DNA of 64,000 nt from Usnea hakonensis (lineage: Eukaryota; Ascomycota; Lecanoromycetes; Lecanorales; Parmeliaceae), in assembly GCA_013423325.1 (NCBI GenBank), contig BLJB01000073.1, positions 210,826 through 274,825 on the forward strand. Reading direction: 5' to 3'. The translations under genes and the position numbers were made by a program. Positions 43,986 through 54,167 of the stretch are shown one piece after another; the stretch's first letter is position 1; every line of letters begins with the position of its first letter. The notes below the pieces were generated by a model. That model searched no databases. It saw only the letters and a list, made by a program, of their open reading frames with translations, and was not told the DNA's origin.

Positions 43986-44582
43986 TCACTTTTTCCCCGC
44001 AACGGCGTGGGCCAAGTCGGCTAAGGCCTCCTTGCGCTTGTATCTAGCATCCTCGATGACTCCTATTGTACTTGTCAATTATGAAGTACTGCTTTCCAAT
44101 CGGATTTAGAGGCTTTTATACCCGCATCAGCATCCGAGGAAAAGTGTGCCGACCATTGCACATAAGTGGATCCCTCACTCGGTCCGGTTGTCACAGCATA
44201 GCATCGAATGGTGGAGATGACGCTAGAGTACGTAAGAGCTGGTGTGGAGGAAATGACGGAGTAGGTGATGAAATGATCAATGCTCTACGCAATAGATGTT
44301 AGCAAAGCGGGATACTGAGCAAGGGAGATAGAAGAGGGTATGAGAGGGCATCCGCCGTACCGAATGCTCCTCCTGCTTCACCTCCTGTTGCGTGCCATCC
44401 TTGAAGGTCCATTTGACAATGTCAGTCTCAGAAGAGACACCCTTGACATGGAAGCTCTTGTCAAGCTTTGACCAAAAATGGTGGAAGTCTTGCAGCTTGA
44501 CCAGGTGCCATACTTGAGCGAGAGGGGCGGCAATGACGGAAGACTCTGTGATTGATGTGGAGGTAGGGATGCGGCTTGTCAT
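43986..44582 (-). CDS. START/SRPBCC (Bet v 1-like) family protein
   Basis: This small ligand-binding protein has the SRPBCC helix-grip fold (polyketide cyclase / Bet v 1-like). Exons are 44361-44582, 44122-44284 and 43986-44062; 153 residues. The start MTSRIPTSTSITESSVIAAP leads into VWHLVKLQDFHHFWSKL, the typical alpha-1 entry; IVKWTFKDGTQQEVKQEEHS precedes intron 1 (76 nt, TGCTAACAT branch), and TYVQWSAHFSSDADAG precedes intron 2 (59 nt, ATTGACAAG branch). The last exon encodes the long C-terminal helix ARYKRKEALADLAHAV. All joins keep the expected strand and helix order. The ligand is unknown. Reading without splicing would give a spurious 101-residue product. Confidence 0.86.
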
Positions 44583-45679
44583 GTTGGCTGATTTAAAGTT
44601 CTTTTGAAGAGAGAAGTCTGATAGAGTAGGAGGAGAAATGTGTCAATTGTGTCTCTTGGAGAAGAAAGTCAATGGCTTTTTGAAAGTGTGAATGTTTGCT
44701 TGGTGGCTTGCATGCATTTCCCCGGTTTTAATTTCATATTTAGCGTCGCCAAGCATACATGTAAGGTAAAGTAAGTTAGGAAAGTATCTTACCTTAGGTA
44801 CCTTGAGATCATCAACCCTCTCCTCCACTTGATCATAACATGTCTTTCTCTGTATGCATCACCCTTAGCCGCCAATTCATGCTATTGTATGCTTATGAGC
44901 CGCTCTTGCCAGAATAGTTGTCGCCTGTCCCTGATAAATATCACTTGTCCCAGCTCTGACTGCACGGGAGACTCTGATGGTTGTCTGCCTCTTTAGAGCA
45001 ATAGCTTCGGTGCTAAAGATGTGGAGCATGATTAGAGCGCCGAAAGCAGCCTCTACTCAACATCTGCAGATCTGGCTCCATTTTCTCGTCAGGATGTCAA
45101 TATGTGCACCATACCTATTATCCGCCGAGACAATAGTGCATGAGCTTTCGTGACCTCCTTGTGGGTCTTCAGGGCTATCGACTCGACCAGTGGGTCTCAG
45201 GCGTCTTTCATGTTCATTAGCTTAAAAGCCTTTGCGTACGCTGAACGATCGGCACAATACCCTTAGGCTCTCCTTCGTTCTAAGTGCTATGGTTTTCTCC
45301 TCCTCCTCTACAGACTCTTTCGAAAACCACATGTTGTTGCTCATCTAGTTGATGAGTATGGCATATCAAGACTCTAACGCTCTCTGTTCCCTGCCGGCCT
45401 ATCAATCATTTATGCCGCTTTCTGGTTTTCCTCCAGCTCTTGGATACTGTTCCACGACCTCGCTACCTAATAGAAGGAGAGAATATGATACTGCATATAC
45501 ACACAAGCCGCGCGACATCCAATGCCCTGCCGGGGATAATACTTTGTGCGATCTGTTGTCCAAGCTCAAGGCGTCTAATCACGATCTCGCTCAGGGTGTG
45601 TGGTACGTTAATGCAGGTCAGCACTGAAACTATCACTTACACGCTTTCTAGCTGCTGTATTGGGATCTGCGTTGGGACA
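44583..45679. other. Intergenic; possible 5' exons of Ser-rich gene
   Basis: No firm gene. An AAGGTA/TACCTT-dense patch lies at 44760-44810. Open frames at 45352-45627 and 45440-45712 could hold 5' exons of the Ser-rich protein gene that follows. The second frame runs straight to CCIGICVGTPPM, which joins in phase to the next exon through a 57-nt intron (45689-45745). Confidence 0.4.
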
Positions 45680-46645
45680 CCACCAATGGTATTATTGTTG
45701 TTCATCGATTGAGTATCCATCCAGGATTGACATTATGACCTGCAGGACTCCACCATAATCTCCGTGGCTACATCTCCAGCAATGTCGAGCATCTTAACCC
45801 CTGCGATATCTTCGAGTACTACACCAACCGCCAGTTCGAACTCTGTCTCTAGTTCTGCTTCCAGTGCCTTCACGATGCCAGCCGTTTTGAGCAGCGCTAC
45901 TAGCAGCATTTCTACGAGTACAAGCGGAACTTCTTCTAGTTCTAGTGCAAGCACGCTGCTGTCCTCTAGTAGTACCAGCAGCAGCTCATTCAGCCGCCGC
46001 ACACGCAGCCGCACGTCCAGTAGCACATCCAGCAGCACACTCAGTAGCACATCCAGCAGCACACTCAGTAGCACATCCAGCAGCACACTCAGTAGCACAA
46101 CCAACAGCACACCCAGCAGTACACCCAACAGCACACCCAGCAGCACACCTAGCAGCACACCCAACAGCGCACCAAGCAGTACACCCGGCAGTACATTCGG
46201 CGGGCCACCCAGCACTACCTATAGCAACTCACCGAGCAGTACTGCCACCTGTCCTGCTACCGTCACTGTTGATTCAAATTGCGCAACCATCAATCCTACT
46301 GGAGCAGTACCAGAATCATATGACCAATACTATTCTGGCCAACAATATATTGAGAATTACAACAATGGAGGAAATCAAGCCACCAATGGTCTCCCTCCTG
46401 TCTACGCTTCACTTTCTGGCAATCTTCAGACGTGTGATGCCGCCACCGATTGCGCCGCTCTTGCCGATGGTACCAACGCTACCGGTGGCAGCGTCTACTA
46501 TTCATTTGACCTACATTTCCTCGCTTCGAATGCGTCGTGGGAATGCGTGTTGTACTACGACCCTAATAATGATACAGCTGACTTTAATGTGGTGTATCCA
46601 GACGCGTGTCTCACTCTTGGGTATTCGGGACAGTTCCCCCCTTGA
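45680..46645 (+). CDS. Ser/Thr-rich repeat surface protein, 5' end unresolved
   Basis: This is probably a secreted or wall-associated glycoprotein. The certain coding part is 45746-46645. It begins at a CTGCAG acceptor with DSTIISVATSP and has no ATG before the repeats, so an upstream exon is needed. The best visible join is across 45689-45745 (GTATTA donor) to CVGTPPM, phase 0. The first half is almost pure Ser/Thr with a 24-nt unit repeated three times at about 46020-46091, then shorter STPS units, a mucin-like region for O-glycosylation. The C-terminal domain (about 125 residues) has CPATVTVDSNCATINPTG, several cysteines and NxT/S sites. The name of that domain is unknown to me. No GPI signal is visible; it ends SGQFPP. 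Confidence 0.65.
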
Positions 46646-47796
46646 AGAGTGGAAAGGCTCCATGGAGAGTGGGAGAATACAAAGAAGTATGATATGGAGA
46701 GCTCTAAGGGGGCTGGTGCTTTTAATTTGCAGTTCTGATCTTTCGTTGCGTCTTGTACTCTAGAAGAGGAGACAAATCATGACTGCGCTTGTGTGCAAGT
46801 CCTAGCACCCCATTTCTCTTGACCCAATGGTAGCCTGCCGGGTAATTCCGAGACTTCCTTAGAAGAGGCTCCCTCGGCTTCCTAAATGCTTTGTCACAGT
46901 TGCACTACAAACTATGCGGTTTGCAACACCCCATAGACCAGGGAGGACGCAGAGGCATCTGGCACGAATTACGCATTCCTCGATGGCGTAGTACCCGTAC
47001 CTTGGTATCAACGAACAACCTCAACAGGAAGCTATCATTCTCTGGCTCACCTTAATTGTCCGCAATCTACGAGAATCATGTTGCTTTGCACATTGGCGGC
47101 GGTCTTGGAGTGGTGACTGAATTTCAAGACAGTGTGGTGGTCGGAGGTTAGATGAACACTGTCCCCGCGGTTTCACAGCTCGACATAAACTCTATCTCTC
47201 CCTGATCCATCGAAACCCTCGCCCACGACCACGGAAGGCGTTCCACGAGTTTCCGAACGGATAGTAACGTTCCTTGAATTCAATGATAAGCTTTGTTGCT
47301 CGTCCGCCCACCGCTGTCAATCTTCGAAGTCTGTTGCAAAACATCCAGAAGCCTCAATGTTATAGCTGCTATTGCTACGACTTACCTGGGCCATTTGGGC
47401 TGTCGACACACTTTCCTCTTCGTTGATATCGCCGACTGAATTCCACTGCCTTCAAGTGGCGTTCCGTTATACAGACATGGCTTGCCTTCCTGTCGTTCGG
47501 CCTATGCCGTTGGCTGCCGATGCTAATACCTTCCAGATGTCAAGAGAAAGTTCACCACTTCAAGAGAGACCTTACGGCGTTCACGGGCGTATAGACACTC
47601 TATTCATGATGTGTATACTCTGTCAGCACGCATTGGCTAATCTTTACATAAAGAGACGAATCCCAATTGCTCATTGCGTCTGCAGGCTGCTTTTCCAAGA
47701 TCTAGGCTCCAAGGTGATTTCAATTGCAACGGGACAACCAACTGCCTCCTTGCACAAGCTTCTCATATCGGATCCTCGTATAGAGACTTCTTCGAC
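46646..47796. other. Intergenic between two Ser-rich genes
   Basis: No gene is seen with confidence. An open frame upstream of and in frame with the next gene (from 47674) extends its N-terminus by 41 codons, but the signal peptide beginning at 47797 argues for the later ATG. The remainder should be the promoter. Confidence 0.45.
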
Positions 47797-50157
47797 ATGA
47801 AGCTCAACCATCTCCTTGTCCTTGCCGGGGCGGCCGTTCCCGCATTTGCGGCATCGAGTGCTCCCTCCGCCGCCCCCGCGAGCCCATCTTCTACGCCAGC
47901 CGGTGCTGCCTCTCCTGCGAAGTCGTCATCTATTTCCCCGGTGGCGGCTACATCATCGGCGGCGGCCGTAGCCTCGACTAGTACCACGCCTCCCGCATCC
48001 AGCAAAGGGGTATCGAGCACCAAGCCATCCTCTTCCGAGGCAGCGTTGGGTTCCAGCTCCAAGTCTGCAGCGCCATCAATCTCCAAGATGTCTTCCGATG
48101 CAGCGCTAAGCAGCTCCAGTGCAGTGGCATCAATTTCCAAGCTGTCTTCTGAGGCAGCTACAAGTTCGGCAGCTCGAAGCTCCGCAGCCCTGAGTTCGGC
48201 AGCTCGAAGTTCGGCAGCTTTAAGTTCGGCAGCTCTAGGTTCAAGCTCCAGTGCAGTGGCATCAATTTCCAAGCAGTCTTCTGAGGCAGCTACAAGTTCG
48301 GCAGCCCGAAGCTCCGCAGCTCCGAGTTCGGCAGCTCTAAGTTCTGCAGCTCTAAGTTCTGCAGCTCGAAGTTCGGCAGCTCAAAGTTCGGCAGCTCTAG
48401 GTTCAAGCTCCGCAGTGGCATCAGTCTCCAAGAATGCAGCGCTAAGTTCCGCAGCTCTCAGTTCAAGCTCCGCAGTGGCATCAGTCTCCAAGAGTGCAGC
48501 GCTAAGTTCCGCAGCTCTCAGTTCAAGCTCCAGCGCAGTGGCATCAGTTCGAAAGCTAGCCGACTCCAATGCAGCACTAAGTTCAAGCTCCAGCGCAGTG
48601 GCATCAGTTTCCAAGCTAGCTTCTGAGGCAGCGCTAAGTTCCACTTCCGCAGCGGCATCAGTCTCCAAGAATGCAGCGTCAAGTTCCGCAGCGCTTACTT
48701 CCAGTTCCAGCGCAGTGGCATCAAGTATCAGGCCATCTTCTTCTGGCGCAGCACCAAGTTCCAGCTCCAGTGTGGTGGCATCAAGTACCAAGCCATTCTC
48801 ATCCAGTGCAGTGGCCTCAAGTACCAAGCCATCCTCGTCCAGTGCGGTCTCGAGCCCTAGCTCCAGTGCGGTAGTATCCAGTCTCAAGCCATCCTCGTCC
48901 AGTGCCGTGGCTTCAAGTTCCAAGCCATCCTCGTCCAGTGCAGTCTCGAGCCCTAGCTCCAGTGCGGTAGTATCCAGTCTCAAGCCATCCTCGTCCAGTG
49001 CCGTGGCTTCAAGTTCCAAGCCATCCTCGTCCAGTGCCGTGGCTTCAAGTTCCAAGCCATCCTCGTCCAGTGCAGTCTCGAGTCCTAGCTCCAGTGCGGT
49101 GGCTTCAAGTATCAAGCCATCCTCGTCCAGTGCCGTGGCTTCAAGTTCCAAGCCATCCTCGTCCAGCGCAGTAGCGGCGTCGAGTTCGAGTTCCCACTCC
49201 AGCGCAGCGGTATCGAGCTCCAAGTTGTCCTCTTCCAGTCCAATTGCAGCTACTAGCAACGTAGCATCAAGCGCGCCTGCCTCGAGCATCAAGGCATCAA
49301 GTGCTCATTCCTCAGCTTCGGTCATTCCATCGTCTGCATCCACTTCCTCCCCAGTTGCAAATTTCGCATTGAATAACAAACTCGCTGTTCAAGCCAGCTC
49401 AACTCCTGCAGTCGCCAGTTCGGCCAAGGCGAACCCGTCGTCCAGTGTTGCACCGGCTAGCCCCAGCGGTTCTTCGAAGGTTGCCGCCTCGGTAGTCAGC
49501 TCATCAATCGCTCATCCAGCTACATCGAGCGTCTCCCCGGCCGCAGTCAGTAGCACAGCTAAGGCCAGCTCCGCCAGCGCTGCTGCTTCGTCGTCAAAGG
49601 TTGCCTCTTCAGCGGCGGCCAGTAGCACAGCTAAGGCCAGCTCCGCCAGCGCTGCTGCTTCGTCGTCAAAGGTTGCCTCTTCAGCGGCGGCCAGTAGCAC
49701 AGCTAAGACCAGCTCCGCAAGCGCTGCTGCTTCCTCGTCAAAGGCTGCCTCTTCCAGCATCGCCAAAGCCAGCTCCTCTTCAGGTGCTGCTTCATCCTCA
49801 CCTGTCGTCTCTAGCACACCAAAACCGAGCTCTTCTGCTACAACTTTCAGCACGAGAACCAGCGCCGGCGTGTCTTCTTCAAAGTCAAGTACTCCTGCTT
49901 CTGCTTCTTCTCCTGCCTCTGCTCAAAGCGGTTCTGTCACGAAGAATTCTACTTTCGCCACGCAAGCAAGCTCGACAAGTTCCGCAGCCAGCGCCAGCTC
50001 ATCAGTTTCGAGTTCATGCGCGACTCTTAATAGGAAGTACAATTACTACGAATCGAAGATCAAGACACTACAGGCTCAGGGTATTGCGGTGCCTGCGTAC
50101 TTGGCTGGCTATGCTGCTGCTGCTGAGGATGCCAGAGAGGCAATGGGATGCTCTTGA
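47797..50157 (+). CDS. Ser/Ala-rich repetitive secreted wall protein
   Basis: A single exon encodes 786 residues. The start at 47797 gives a clear signal peptide (MKLNHLLVLAGAAVPAFAA). Nearly the whole mature protein is Ser and Ala. Blocks: SSAALSSAARSSAAL-type units (about 48150-48480); SSSAVASSSKPSS units of 12 residues or 36 nt (about 48740-49170); and three near-identical 72-nt units starting at 49549, 49621 and 49693. The C-terminal 45 residues are non-repetitive and hold two cysteines (SSCATLNRKYNYYESKIK ... REAMGCS), a small helical domain seen at the ends of other fungal Ser-rich proteins, as far as I recall. There is no hydrophobic GPI tail. Likely heavily O-mannosylated; role (adhesin, wall or matrix) is inference. 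The repeats keep an antisense frame open but that is not a gene. Confidence 0.84.
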   Translation: MKLNHLLVLAGAAVPAFAASSAPSAAPASPSSTPAGAASPAKSSSISPVAATSSAAAVASTSTTPPASSKGVSSTKPSSSEAALGSSSKSAAPSISKMSSDAALSSSSAVASISKLSSEAATSSAARSSAALSSAARSSAALSSAALGSSSSAVASISKQSSEAATSSAARSSAAPSSAALSSAALSSAARSSAAQSSAALGSSSAVASVSKNAALSSAALSSSSAVASVSKSAALSSAALSSSSSAVASVRKLADSNAALSSSSSAVASVSKLASEAALSSTSAAASVSKNAASSSAALTSSSSAVASSIRPSSSGAAPSSSSSVVASSTKPFSSSAVASSTKPSSSSAVSSPSSSAVVSSLKPSSSSAVASSSKPSSSSAVSSPSSSAVVSSLKPSSSSAVASSSKPSSSSAVASSSKPSSSSAVSSPSSSAVASSIKPSSSSAVASSSKPSSSSAVAASSSSSHSSAAVSSSKLSSSSPIAATSNVASSAPASSIKASSAHSSASVIPSSASTSSPVANFALNNKLAVQASSTPAVASSAKANPSSSVAPASPSGSSKVAASVVSSSIAHPATSSVSPAAVSSTAKASSASAAASSSKVASSAAASSTAKASSASAAASSSKVASSAAASSTAKTSSASAAASSSKAASSSIAKASSSSGAASSSPVVSSTPKPSSSATTFSTRTSAGVSSSKSSTPASASSPASAQSGSVTKNSTFATQASSTSSAASASSSVSSSCATLNRKYNYYESKIKTLQAQGIAVPAYLAGYAAAAEDAREAMGCS
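48150..49770 (+). repeat. Coding minisatellites in Ser/Ala-rich gene
   Basis: In-frame tandem repeats with units of about 36 nt (48740-49170) and 72 nt (copies at 49549, 49621, 49693), plus irregular 12- to 24-nt GCAGCT/AGTTC units before them. Unit lengths are multiples of three, so copy-number change keeps the frame. Confidence 0.85.
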
Positions 50158-50443
50158 GCTAAGATTTTCGGACGAGGGTATTTTGAGTGAGGTTCAAAAA
50201 GCGTTTCTTAATACTTGCACTTAATACTCTAGACCAATATTAATTAGAAAAGGAAGTTGTCAAGCGGTTGCTCATATGGTTGTCTATTACTGTGTGACTT
50301 GTAGGGAGAGATGTACAAACGCTAAGCGCGTCAATCCCACTTTTATCCCACCTCCTCACCTTTCTCCCAATCCCATTGTCCTACAACACATCGACCAGAT
50401 TCCTCCAACAATCTTTCTTTCACTTTTCATCTTCCTCTCAATC
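50158..50443. other. Intergenic
   Basis: This 286-bp stretch holds the 3' end of the Ser/Ala-rich gene and the leader of the next one. An upstream in-frame extension to 50276 begins at a weaker context and is C/T-rich, so I treat it as leader. Confidence 0.4.
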
Positions 50444-51277
50444 ATGTCCCCCATCCAACCCTCAAAACGGCGACGCCTAAATACCTCCGTAAACACCCTA
50501 TCCCAGCCCTTCAAATCCCCCCTCAAAACACCCCTCAAGTCAACAACGCCAGACTCCACTACCACCCCCGCTCCCGCAGTCTCACGAACAAAGCTTCCAC
50601 CGCCTCATTCACCTTCACCATCTACAATAACAGAACCCAAATCTAGCATCCGTCCACCAGCTACTTCTACACAATCATCACTTCCACCCAACAATCCCAC
50701 ACCAATAACAGCAACTCCTCCTCAAACTCGCCCCCACCACCAACATCAAATCCCGTCCGCTTCCTCCAATTACCTCGCCCTCCAAAAACACCACACCCGC
50801 CTCCTAAATTCACTCTCCGCCGCCCGCTCCGCACTTGAGACATCCGAACAAGCCCTCCGCATCGAAAAGTCGTCCTCTTACTCTTCCTCCCAAGATAGGG
50901 AATTGGACACCCTGATTCGTAGATGGAAGGTGAAGAGCAGGGAAGCGGCGGAAATTGTATTTCGGGATGTGAGGGATCGAGTCAACAAGGGTGGTGGGGT
51001 GAAGGGGCTGAGAGAGATGGAGAGGGAGAGGAGCAAAGTGGGATTTGGCTTTGGATGGGATGAGAGGGGGAGGGAAGGGGGGGAGGGTGTTGAAGAGGGG
51101 AGAGAGCAAAAGGAAAAATTGGAGGCTGAGGAGTTTGAGGGTGTGGAGGATGAGAGAGAGGAGGGGGAGGGAGAGGATGAAGAAGGGGGATACACGATGG
51201 ATATGATGCTCAAGAGTCTAAATGTTGAATTGGGGGTCATTGGGTTTGATAAGGAGAGACAGAGGTGGGTTGATTGA
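50444..51277 (+). CDS. Mei5/Sfr1 (Dds20)-like recombination mediator
   Basis: This is probably the Sfr1/Mei5 partner of Swi5/Sae3, which stabilises Rad51 or Dmc1 filaments in homologous recombination. A single exon encodes 277 residues. It starts MSPIQPSKRRRLNTSVN and soon has LSQPFKSPLKTPLKS, the N-terminal basic motif typical of these proteins. A disordered Pro/Thr/Ser region and a coiled coil (HHTRLLNSLSAARSALETSEQ) follow. The conserved C-terminal domain reads DTLIRRWKVKSREAAEIVFRD and ends YTMDMMLKSLNVELGVIGFD. A Glu-rich insertion lies between those two parts. Coding-strand composition flips from C-rich (50521-50580: 30 C, 6 G by eye) to G-rich (51061-51120: 32 G, 1 C). Homology is judged from motifs only. 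Confidence 0.82.
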   Translation: MSPIQPSKRRRLNTSVNTLSQPFKSPLKTPLKSTTPDSTTTPAPAVSRTKLPPPHSPSPSTITEPKSSIRPPATSTQSSLPPNNPTPITATPPQTRPHHQHQIPSASSNYLALQKHHTRLLNSLSAARSALETSEQALRIEKSSSYSSSQDRELDTLIRRWKVKSREAAEIVFRDVRDRVNKGGGVKGLREMERERSKVGFGFGWDERGREGGEGVEEGREQKEKLEAEEFEGVEDEREEGEGEDEEGGYTMDMMLKSLNVELGVIGFDKERQRWVD

Positions 51278-52966
51278 TGTTTTATTGGACTCGTCTGGAT
51301 CTAGGGGGGAGACGGTGTGGGTATAGGGAAGCTGAAAGTATGGGCATGAGCATTGGCTTTGGCTTTCATCAACTCATTATGATACCCTTGGGCCGTTGCT
51401 TTTTCTGGGCTAGGAAACGGATCGAGTTGTGCATTGATTAAATTAGATTAGATATATACCCTTTCTACATGGCTGACTGCAAAACATCCGAACTAGAGCT
51501 TCATTCTCCAATTGGCCCTTGTGCAATGTTGATAGCCCAGTGTGATAGAAGAACATGTCTGTTGTATCTGGGAGTGGAGAGGGTCTCTCAAAATCATATG
51601 ATAGCACCGGACAACGGCATAACATTTTTCCGTTCGGATCTTCCCTTCCCCTACTTTCCACTTCTGTTCATCATCCTTCTCATCTTACCTTAACCTCTGC
51701 AAAAGACGGAATTCAAATCGTCATGACCCGTCATTTGGGGAACATACGATTGGGAGAGTATCGTCCGTTTCAAAGTTCAAACTCTGATAGATAGATTCAG
51801 CATTGGGGATAGACTGAGATGTTACCCGAGGTAGTGGTCAAAGATGATATTAGCTACAGCAATCAGAGAGAAGCACCGATGATGACGAAAGACTCGTGTT
51901 CAATCTAATACACTCAGGCATGGAATCTGACTAAAGGAAGCTCCTTGAACGGAGGAAAGCAAATGAGAGTTTGGCTGGTTTTGAAACAAGAGCGAGATCC
52001 TGACATCTCTTCATCAATCTCGCTTAAATCCTCTGCCAAGAGATATCTCCACCACCTTCACCTTTATTCTCCTTGCCACATGGAAATCATCCTATCATGA
52101 TGACAGACTAAGACTTTTGCTTGAGGGGTAACGCGCGCCATCGTGCAACCCATCGTCCTCGAACCTGGTCCAGTCATCTGTTCCCTGTGCATTTCCCGTG
52201 TCGTCCCGTCACAAGTCACAGTTATCGAGTCTAGGCTCAAACAGGGGTTACCTCTATGACTTCTGTGCGAGCTGATGACTCTGGTAATTCAATCCTACCC
52301 GTCTTCTTACCCCTCAGATTATCTGCCCCTCTTTTCTTTGACACATCGGAACCTGGGCGAGAAAAGGTCCTCCGCCTATGGTATCAAGTACGGCATCGAA
52401 AAGAAAGATGGATGAGTTGATTCTTTACTGGCATTTGCTCCAGTACAGTTGACACTTCCTTGATGCTCCTTGTCATGAGGAAATTGAACCTGCAAAATCC
52501 ATGAAGCATTCAAGAATGCCCGAGCTTCTTCCAATCTTCTACCGCCGCGATCGCCCTTGGATCTGGATCTTAGGGGCGGTAAACACTTTCCTAGCGTCTC
52601 ACCGTATGCTTTGGTGTAATTGAATCCGGCACGACGAGCATGGCTCCAGCGTCAAACGTGGGCTTTGACCACATATGTACGCCGCCGAAGTCGAGATCAT
52701 GCTGCAACCGAGATTGGCATAGATACCCCTGGACTCCAATTGTCAGGAAGGAGCGATAAATACCATGAATCCCATCCCTCTACTCCTTCTCCAAGACATA
52801 CTCTGCGAGTTCTTCCAGTCACTCTTTTTCAGATTTGACTCCTAGTTGAGTCCCACTTTCGTTACTTTGCTTCTCAGTACACAATTTATTCACTTGAGTC
52901 GTATCATTCGACCTGTACATTCTCTGCACATCTCATTATCTCATTATCTCATTCAAGACATTTGCA
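51278..52966. other. Intergenic, 1.7 kb, upstream of cellulase
   Basis: No gene is seen. Short open frames at 51443-51794 and 52620-52838 match nothing. The right end should hold the cellulase promoter; a repeated TCTCATTATC word lies at about 52930-52950, just before the start. Confidence 0.45.
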
Positions 52967-54167
52967 ATGACCGCTTACACGACAGCCTTGGCCGCTCTGG
53001 CCCTTTTGACTAATGTAGCTGCAGCCCAATCCGGTTCTGGCACCACGACACGCTACTGGTTTGTCTTTCCTACCCTTCACCCGTATCTTCTACCATTCTA
53101 ACATTTGCAGGGATTGCTGCAAGCCCTCCTGCGCGTGGTCAATGTCCGGCATCACATCACCGGTCAAAACGTGTGACATCTCTGACAAACCCTTGACAGA
53201 CGCTACCGTCCAATCGGGGTGCGCGGGTGGAGCCGCCTACATGTGCAGCGATCAGTCGCCGTGGGCCATCAACGACGATTTAGCATATGGCTTCGCGGCC
53301 GTCAGCGCAAGTAGTCCGAATTGTTGTTCCTGCTACCAGCTTACGTTCACGAACACCGTCCTGAGCGGAAAGAAGATGATAGTGCAGGCCACGAACACTG
53401 GTGACGACGTTGGCAGTACGCAGTTTGATCTTGCCGTGAGTCTACCCCAACCATCTGCTGGTGTTGACCAAACTCTCCTGACTGTCTTAGATACCGGGAG
53501 GTGGCTTCGGACAATTCGATGGGTGCTCGACGGAGTGGAAAGCCACGTCAGCGATTTGGGGAGCACAGTACGGTGGACCATCTACCAACACATGCTCTTC
53601 GTTCCCAACAGCGCTTCAGCCTGGCTGTGGTTTCCGCTGGGACTGGATGCAAGGTGCTGACAACCCTAGGTACATCACACCCTTCCCTATTCACTGAAGC
53701 CACGTACTGATACCCATAGTGTCGATTGGGAAGTCGTCACCTGCCCTGCTGCGCTTGTCGCAAAATCAGGCTGCTCAGTCACTGGATATAATTCTGCCAA
53801 CGCTCCATCTGCTCCAGCCTCGTCCCCAAGTGCACCGGTATCTTCCCCCAAACCTCCCACTTCTAGTCCACCGGCGTCTTCCCCCAAACCTCCCACTTCT
53901 ACTCCACCGGCGCCAGTGGAGTCTGTGGTCGAGAGACCCACCACTAGCCCTAACGCCGCCGCTCCTGCCACCACACTTTCCTCAGTCACCGTTCACAGCT
54001 CAGCGGCCGCTGGTCCATCCAAAGCTTCTGTGCCTCCCGAGCCGGCCAAGGCAGCTCCGGCCCATCCTCACTGGATCCCTCACGAACATCAAATACCGCC
54101 GGCGGAAGAAAAGGAGCATGACAATTGGGCAAAAGAAGAGGGGGGCCAAGATGAATGCGATGCCTAG
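52967..54167 (+). CDS. Endo-beta-1,4-glucanase, GH45
   Basis: This secreted cellulase hydrolyses internal beta-1,4 bonds of cellulose with inversion. Exons are 52967-53058, 53111-53435, 53491-53669 and 53720-54167; 347 residues. A signal peptide MTAYTTALAALALLTNVAAA is followed by the GH45 signature TTRYWDCCKPSCAW, whose Asp (about residue 32) is the catalytic base; intron 1 splits its Trp codon. The acid Asp is in IPGGGFGQFDGCS (about residue 149) after intron 2. Many cysteines fit the usual disulfides (CSCYQLTF, CSSFPTALQPGCGFRWDW). Introns are 52, 55 and 50 nt. The tail is a Ser/Pro-rich linker followed by no cellulose-binding module; instead it ends in a His/Glu/Lys-rich segment ...KEHDNWAKEEGGQDECDA. 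Confidence 0.95.

Noticed and set aside
45733..46215. 160-codon antisense open frame with VLLGVLLGVLL repeats
   Set aside because: It is the complement of the AGCACA Ser/Thr repeats of the plus-strand gene.
48700..49170. Regular repeats considered as a CRISPR-like array
   Set aside because: They are contiguous in-frame coding repeats without unique spacers, in a eukaryotic gene.
48381..49292. 303-codon antisense open frame rich in Leu/Glu/Ala
   Set aside because: It is the complement of in-frame Ser/Ala repeats, has no independent domain, and lies wholly within the real gene.
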